Assembly: GCF_016239305.1 (NCBI RefSeq) | Contig: NZ_JAEHOQ010000004.1 | Coordinates: 124,001-188,000, forward strand | Reading direction: 5' to 3' | Length of the DNA stretch: 64,000 nucleotides | Source: Proteus vulgaris | Lineage (GTDB): Bacteria > Pseudomonadota > Gammaproteobacteria > Enterobacterales > Enterobacteriaceae | Shown: positions 59,276-64,000 of the stretch, piece by piece | Layout: the number at the start of each line of letters is the position of its first letter | Numbering within the stretch: position 1 is the first letter of the stretch | Notes under the pieces: model-generated | Database searches by the model: none | What the model was told of the DNA's origin: nothing | Seen by the model: the letters and a program-made list of their open reading frames with translations, nothing else | Made by a program: the position numbers and the translations under genes

Positions 59276-59593
59276 TTAATACTCCCAAGTATCGGGATCA
59301 ACCCCGTGCTGGCGCATTATTTCTTTTGCCTCTTCAGGGATTTCATCGTTACGCTCTTTACGTAAGTCTTCATCATTTGGGAGAGGCTGTCCGGTAAATG
59401 CGTGCAAAAATGCTTCACACAATAATTCACTATTGGTTGCATGTTTTAGGTTATTAACCTGACGGCGAGTGCGTTCATCGGTCAAAATTTTCAACACTTT
59501 CAATGGAATTGAAACTGTGATTTTTTTAACTTGCTCACTCTTTTTGCCATGCTCAGCGTAAGGGCTGATATATTCACCGTTCCATTCAGCCAT
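59276..59593 (-). CDS. metJ: methionine repressor MetJ
   Basis: MetJ binds S-adenosylmethionine and represses methionine genes at tandem met boxes. The 105-residue ribbon-helix-helix protein has the DNA-binding strand [20 protein letters not shown] and the [30 protein letters not shown] helices. It is standard in length. It is divergent from metB with a shared operator array at 59790-59829. Confidence 0.98.
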   Translation of the reverse strand: MAEWNGEYISPYAEHGKKSEQVKKITVSIPLKVLKILTDERTRRQVNNLKHATNSELLCEAFLHAFTGQPLPNDEDLRKERNDEIPEEAKEIMRQHGVDPDTWEY

Positions 59594-59789
59594 GGATTAC
59601 CTTTATTAATATCATTTAGTTGAAGTCAGAATAGGGTTAACCCACATTCTGATGGGCAATACCAGTTTATCATGACTTTTCTAAAACCACCGACTCTTCT
59701 GATTGAAGGTGAGAGAAAAAGTGATAGTTACTGGTGATATCCTTAATTCGGCTATTATTCCATTACTTAATCTATCCGTAAAGGAGTTT

Positions 59790-59829
59790 AGATGTCTAGA
59801 TGTATTGACGTCTTGGTGTCTAATTAGAT
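59790..59829. promoter_or_regulatory. MetJ operator: four to five tandem met boxes between metJ and metB
   Basis: Consecutive 8-bp units AGATGTCT, AGATGTAT, TGACGTCT, TGGTGTCT and a weak AATTAGAT follow the met-box consensus AGACGTCT. A metB promoter fits within them: -35 TTGACG (59805-59810), 18-bp spacer, -10 TATGCT (59829-59834). Repressor binding would cover the -35. Confidence 0.9.
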
Positions 59830-59875
59830 ATGCTGTTGTCGACTTCCCCACTTATCGCTGTGACAAGGTGCCTGT

Positions 59876-61036
59876 ATGACGAAGAAAACAGCAACAATTG
59901 CTATCCATAATGGGCTAAATGAAGACTCACAATTTGGTTGTGTAGTACCGCCTATCTATCTTTCTAGTACCTATAATTTTTTAGAATTTAATCAGCCTCG
60001 CGAACATGATTATTCTCGCCGTGGCAATCCTACCCGCGATATGGTGCAAAAAGCATTAGCTGAATTAGAAGGTGGTTTAGGCGCAGTTGTCACCAGTAGT
60101 GGAATGTCAGCAATTCATTTAATTTGCACAGTTTTTCTTAAGCCAGATGATGTCATTGTTGCACCTCATGACTGCTATGGGGGAAGCTATCGTCTATTTA
60201 ACAGCCAACAAGAACGTGGAGCTTATCGTGTTATTTTTGTTGATCAAAATGATGATGTCGCATTACAACAAGCCTTAGCTCATAAGCCTAAAATTGTTTT
60301 TATTGAGACACCTAGCAATCCATTATTAAGAATAACGGATATTCGAAAGATCAGTGAATTAGCTCACCAACAAGGGGCATTAGTGGTGGCGGATAACACC
60401 TTTATGAGCCCGGTTTTACAACAACCTTTGACCTTGGGAGCCGATATCGTTGTGCATTCCTGTACAAAATATCTTAATGGACATTCTGATATTGTGGCAG
60501 GTGTTGTTATCTGTCAGAGTCAGAAATTGCTTGAGGAGTTAAGCTGGTGGGCAAATAATATCGGTGTTACATCTGGCGCGTTTGATAGCTATTTATTATT
60601 ACGAGGTATAAGAACACTCGTGCCACGAATTCGACTACAACAAGAAAATGCACAGGCATTAGTGGCATTTTTACAGACACAACCTTTAGTCGATAAAATA
60701 TATTACCCCGCACTGGAAAATCATGCAGGCCATCAAATAGCAAAAAAACAGCAGCAAGGTTTCGGTGCGATGTTAAGTTTTGAGTTAAAAGGAGGATTGG
60801 CGGTGATTAAACTCTTTTTATCTCAATTAACACTCTTTACACTGGCAGAATCTTTAGGTGGGGTAGAAACCTTAATTTGTCACCCTGCCACGATGACACA
60901 TGCAGGTATGTCAGAAGAGGCGAAAAAAATAGCGGGGATCAGTCCCTCATTACTTCGGATCTCTGTAGGCATTGAAGATAGTCAGGATTTAATTAACGAT
61001 TTGCAAAGTGCGTTTGATGCAGCAACTAAAAGGTAA
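59876..61036 (+). CDS. metB: cystathionine gamma-synthase
   Basis: MetB joins O-succinylhomoserine and cysteine to cystathionine, a PLP-dependent step of methionine synthesis. The 386-residue protein has FGCVVPPIYLSSTY, YSRRGNPTRD, SSGMSAIHL, VADNTFMSPVLQQP and the PLP lysine in VHSCTKYLNGHSDIV. It also has the C-terminal SLGGVETLICHPATMTHAGM. Ribosome site AAGGTG precedes the ATG. It is followed by metL after nine bases, with MetJ control from the divergent operator. Confidence 0.97.
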   Translation: MTKKTATIAIHNGLNEDSQFGCVVPPIYLSSTYNFLEFNQPREHDYSRRGNPTRDMVQKALAELEGGLGAVVTSSGMSAIHLICTVFLKPDDVIVAPHDCYGGSYRLFNSQQERGAYRVIFVDQNDDVALQQALAHKPKIVFIETPSNPLLRITDIRKISELAHQQGALVVADNTFMSPVLQQPLTLGADIVVHSCTKYLNGHSDIVAGVVICQSQKLLEELSWWANNIGVTSGAFDSYLLLRGIRTLVPRIRLQQENAQALVAFLQTQPLVDKIYYPALENHAGHQIAKKQQQGFGAMLSFELKGGLAVIKLFLSQLTLFTLAESLGGVETLICHPATMTHAGMSEEAKKIAGISPSLLRISVGIEDSQDLINDLQSAFDAATKR

Positions 61037-61045
61037 CCATGGATC

Positions 61046-63484
61046 ATGAGCGTAGTGGCAATTAAACAACAGGCGGAACCGATTTGCCGCCAGTTACATA
61101 AATTCGGTGGTAGCAGTCTTGCAGACATAAAATGTTATCAACGTGTCGTGAATATCATGACAAACTATAGCCAACCTAATGATCTTATGGTGGTTTCAGC
61201 TGCAGGATCAACAACTAATCAGCTAATTAGCTGGCTCAAACTGAGTCAAAGTGATCGCATTTCAGCGCATCAAGTTCAGCAAACATTACGACGTTACCAA
61301 TTATCCTTAATTGAAGGACTTCTTTCAAAAGAGAATGCAGAGCTTCTCTCTCAAGCCTTTATTGCTGATCTCGAACGTTTGAGTTATTTGCTTGATAAGC
61401 CTATTACAGATGCGACTTATGCCGAAGTTGTCGGTCATGGTGAAATTTGGTCTGCGAAATTAATGGCAAAATTACTGACTGAACAAGGTTTACCGAGTGT
61501 TTGGTTAGATGCCCGTGAGTTTTTGTGTGCAGAAAGAGCCGCACAACCTCAAGTGAACGAAACGTTATCTCGGCCATTATTGCAATCACTATTAGCCAAG
61601 CACCCTGAAAGTCGTTTTGTAGTAACGGGTTTTATTAGTCGTAACCAACAAGGTGAAACAGTTTTATTGGGTCGTAACGGCAGTGACTATTCAGCGACAC
61701 AAGTCGGTGCGTTAGCTGATGTCGGAAAAGTGACAATTTGGAGTGATGTTGCGGGGGTATACAGCGCTGACCCACGTAAAGTTAAAGATGCCTGCTTATT
61801 GCCTTTATTACGCTTAGATGAAGCCAGTGAATTGGCGCGTTTAGCCGCCCCAGTTTTACATACACGTACATTGCAACCCGTATCAGGTAGTAACATTGAT
61901 TTGCAACTTCGCTGTAGTTATCAACCAGAGCAGGGTTCTACTCGCATAGAACGTGTTTTAGCATCAGGAACTGGCGCGAAGATAGTCACAAGCCATGACG
62001 ATGTTTGTTTAATTGAGCTACAACTCTCATCCCATCAAAACTTTGAGCAAGTAGTAAAAGATGTTGATGAATTACTTAAGCGTGCGCAAATTCGTCCTTT
62101 AGCAATTGGCGTGGATAAAGACAGTCAACTTTTACAACTTTGTTATACCAGTGAAGTGGCTAACAGTGCTTTAGATGTATTACAAGATGCGGTTTTGCCG
62201 GGTAAATTACATTTACGTGAAGGGTTCTCTTTAGTGGCGTTAGTTGGTGCGGGTGTGTGTAAAAATCCACTGCATTGCCATCGTTTTTATCAGCAACTTA
62301 AAGATCAGCCGGTTGAATTTATTTGGCATGCTGAAGATAACATCAGCTTAGTCGCTGTATTGCGCAATTATACTGAGCATCTATTACAAGGTTTACACCA
62401 AACTTTATTTAGAGCCGAAAAACAAATTGGTTTAGTGCTGTTTGGTAAAGGAAATATTGGCTCTCGTTGGTTAGAGCTTTTTGCTCGAGAACAAGAGCCG
62501 TTATCTGCACGCAGTGATTTTGAATTTATTCTTGCTGGTGTCGTTGATAGTCGCCGTAGTTTACTTGATTATCAAGGTATTGATCCTAGTCGAGCATTGG
62601 CTTTCTTTGATGAAGAATCAACAGAACATACTGAAGAATCACTTTATCTTTGGATGAGAGCACACCCTTATGATGATTTAGTGGTTGTTGATATTACAGC
62701 GAATGAATCCCTTGCTACATCTTATGAAGATTTTGCCAGCTATGGTTTTCATGTTATTAGCGCTAATAAAATTGCAGGCTCTGCATCAAGTTTACGCTAT
62801 CGCACCACACGAGACGCCTTCTCTAAAACTGGCCGTCATTGGTTATATAATGCCACTGTAGGCGCAGGTTTACCGATTAACCATACAGTGCGCGATTTAC
62901 GTGAAAGTGGCGATTCCATTTTATCAATTAGTGGTATTTTTTCAGGTACATTATCGTGGTTATTCTTACAATTTGATGGCTCTGTGCCGTTTAGTGAATT
63001 GGTAGAACAAGCATGGCAACAAGGGTTAACGGAGCCTGATCCGCGAATTGATTTATCAGGACAAGATGTAATGCGTAAGCTGGTTATTCTTGCTCGTGAA
63101 GCAGGTTATGACATCGAACCAGAGCAAGTACGAGTTGAATCTTTAGTGCCTGTACAAGCTGAAACGGGTTCGTTAGAAGAGTTCTTTGATAACAGCGCGT
63201 TGATCAATGAACAAATGGCACAGCGATTAGCGGCTGCCAATGAAATGGATATGGTATTGCGATATATCGCGCGTTTTGATGCCAATGGAAAAGCCAAAGT
63301 GGGAGTGGAAGCAGTGAGAAAAGATCATCCACTGGCATCATTGTTACCCGGAGATAATTTGTTTGCGATTGAAAGTCGTTGGTATCGTGATAACCCATTA
63401 GTAATTAGAGGTCCCGGCGCGGGGCGCGATGTGACTGCCGGTGCTATTCAGTCTGATCTCAATCGTCTTTCTCAATTATTGTAA
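61046..63484 (+). CDS. metL: bifunctional aspartate kinase II / homoserine dehydrogenase II
   Basis: MetL phosphorylates aspartate and reduces aspartate semialdehyde to homoserine for methionine synthesis. The 812-residue protein has the kinase domain first, with LHKFGGSSLAD (about residues 17-27), GRNGSDYSATQVGAL and WSDVAGVYSADPR. A regulatory middle part follows. The dehydrogenase domain has the NAD(P) loop LFGKGNIGSRW near residue 470, ITANES, ANKIAGS, YNATVGAGLPI and GIFSGTLSW. Length is close to E. coli MetL (810). It is the second gene of metBL and ends at a clear terminator. metF does not follow. Confidence 0.97.
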   Translation: MSVVAIKQQAEPICRQLHKFGGSSLADIKCYQRVVNIMTNYSQPNDLMVVSAAGSTTNQLISWLKLSQSDRISAHQVQQTLRRYQLSLIEGLLSKENAELLSQAFIADLERLSYLLDKPITDATYAEVVGHGEIWSAKLMAKLLTEQGLPSVWLDAREFLCAERAAQPQVNETLSRPLLQSLLAKHPESRFVVTGFISRNQQGETVLLGRNGSDYSATQVGALADVGKVTIWSDVAGVYSADPRKVKDACLLPLLRLDEASELARLAAPVLHTRTLQPVSGSNIDLQLRCSYQPEQGSTRIERVLASGTGAKIVTSHDDVCLIELQLSSHQNFEQVVKDVDELLKRAQIRPLAIGVDKDSQLLQLCYTSEVANSALDVLQDAVLPGKLHLREGFSLVALVGAGVCKNPLHCHRFYQQLKDQPVEFIWHAEDNISLVAVLRNYTEHLLQGLHQTLFRAEKQIGLVLFGKGNIGSRWLELFAREQEPLSARSDFEFILAGVVDSRRSLLDYQGIDPSRALAFFDEESTEHTEESLYLWMRAHPYDDLVVVDITANESLATSYEDFASYGFHVISANKIAGSASSLRYRTTRDAFSKTGRHWLYNATVGAGLPINHTVRDLRESGDSILSISGIFSGTLSWLFLQFDGSVPFSELVEQAWQQGLTEPDPRIDLSGQDVMRKLVILAREAGYDIEPEQVRVESLVPVQAETGSLEEFFDNSALINEQMAQRLAAANEMDMVLRYIARFDANGKAKVGVEAVRKDHPLASLLPGDNLFAIESRWYRDNPLVIRGPGAGRDVTAGAIQSDLNRLSQLL

Positions 63485-63505
63485 AACGATATTTTCTTTT
63501 TAATC

Positions 63506-63541
63506 AAAACTATCAGTGATTTTTTTATTGCTGATAGTTTT
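63506..63541 (+). terminator. terminator of metBL
   Basis: AAAACTATCAG and CTGATAGTTTT are perfect 11-bp arms around 14 bases, 21 bp after the metL stop. Confidence 0.82.
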
Positions 63542-63607
63542 CTGTGTATTTTTTTCTCTTCTATACTGAAAAAGATCATTATTAATTTGTGTAGATAGAG
63601 AGGAAAT

Positions 63608-64000
63608 ATGAATAGAGTTGTAGAAAAATGGATGTATCGCTCTCGTTGGTTATTTGCACCTGTTTATATCGGTTTATCGCTTGGATTATTGGCATTGACG
63701 ATCAAGTTTTTTCAGTCAATGTACGAGATCTTGCCTAATATTTTTGCCTTATCTGAAGCTGATTTAGTTTTACGTTTATTATCGCTAATTGATTTGGCAT
63801 TAGTGGGTGGGTTATTGATAATGGTAATTTTCTCAGGTTATGAGAATTTTATTACCAATATGGAAATCGAAGGTGCGAAGGATAAACTCTCTTGGTTAGG
63901 TAATATGGATGCAGAATCGCTGAAAAATAAAGTTGCTGCTTCTATTGTTGCTATCTCTTCTATTCATTTATTAGGGGTTTTTATGGACTTAAAAAATATC
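63608..64000 (+). CDS. yqhA: YqhA family inner-membrane protein, C-terminus cut off by the window edge
   Basis: The first 131 codons of a small membrane protein are visible, with AGAGAGGAAAT upstream of the ATG. The sequence matches the YqhA (TIGR00645) family in [56 protein letters not shown] and [18 protein letters not shown]. Three hydrophobic segments are seen so far. The family is about 164 residues, so roughly 30 are missing. Function is unknown to me. In E. coli yqhA is elsewhere and metF follows metL, so gene order differs. Confidence 0.9.
   Translation, partial: MNRVVEKWMYRSRWLFAPVYIGLSLGLLALTIKFFQSMYEILPNIFALSEADLVLRLLSLIDLALVGGLLIMVIFSGYENFITNMEIEGAKDKLSWLGNMDAESLKNKVAASIVAISSIHLLGVFMDLKNI

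Overview
The window looks like the chromosome of a Proteus species (Proteus mirabilis/vulgaris group, Morganellaceae). The evidence is low-GC enterobacterial coding sequence, an LPS core locus with the waaQ-wabG-wabH-wabN order, and an O-antigen cluster lying between cpxA and secB, which I recall as the Proteus O-antigen locus. No rRNA, tRNA, CRISPR array, complete insertion sequence or prophage was seen.

Layout. 1-10198 is the LPS inner/outer core locus: waaA (cut by the window edge), a rightward operon waaQ-wabG-wabH-wabN-GT9, then a leftward set GT2, waaC, waaF, hldD. 10470-20453 is mostly conserved backbone: kbl-tdh, yibQ-envC, rimO, yibN, secB-gpsA, cysE and a second hexapeptide acyltransferase. 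20526-32401 is one long leftward transcription unit of very AT-rich O-antigen genes (rmlA, wzx, DegT aminotransferase, WbqC family, acyltransferase, GT2, wzy, two GT4s, ugd, UDP-glucuronate 4-epimerase) ending in trmL. It is headed by a JUMPstart/ops element at 32536-32570 that implies RfaH control. 33056-34949 holds two convergent accessory genes, a GT2 and a TupA-type ATP-grasp. 35015-37843 is cpxA-cpxR with divergent cpxP and a perfect CpxR box.

37978-57552 is backbone similar to the E. coli 88-min region: SDR, pfkA, sbp, tpiA, yiiQ, yiiR, fpr, emrD, glpK-glpF, zapB, rraA, menA, hslU-hslV, ftsN, cytR, priA, rpmE. fieF, cdh and glpX are not at their E. coli places. 57766-59070 is a HipA-family kinase gene set between rpmE and metJ and bracketed by two copies of a 30-bp terminator sequence. 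59276-63484 is the methionine locus metJ / metB-metL with a MetJ operator array. The window ends inside yqhA.

How the genes work together. ugd and the epimerase make UDP-GlcA and UDP-GalA, usable both by O-antigen transferases and by the core enzyme WabG. rmlA plus the VioA-like aminotransferase point to a dTDP-4-amino-4,6-dideoxyhexose, although no rmlB is in the window. Three glycosyltransferases in the operon plus an initiating transferase encoded elsewhere would fit a short O-unit. The ATP-grasp gene could attach an amino acid to a uronic acid, a decoration common in Proteus O-antigens. Cpx envelope stress genes sit directly beside this locus.

The points most worth checking are the terminator-bracketed HipA insertion with its three 12-bp repeats, the ATP-grasp/GT2 pair beside the O-antigen operon, and the inverted repeat abutting ops. 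All family assignments are from reading motifs and remembered homologues; no database search was run.
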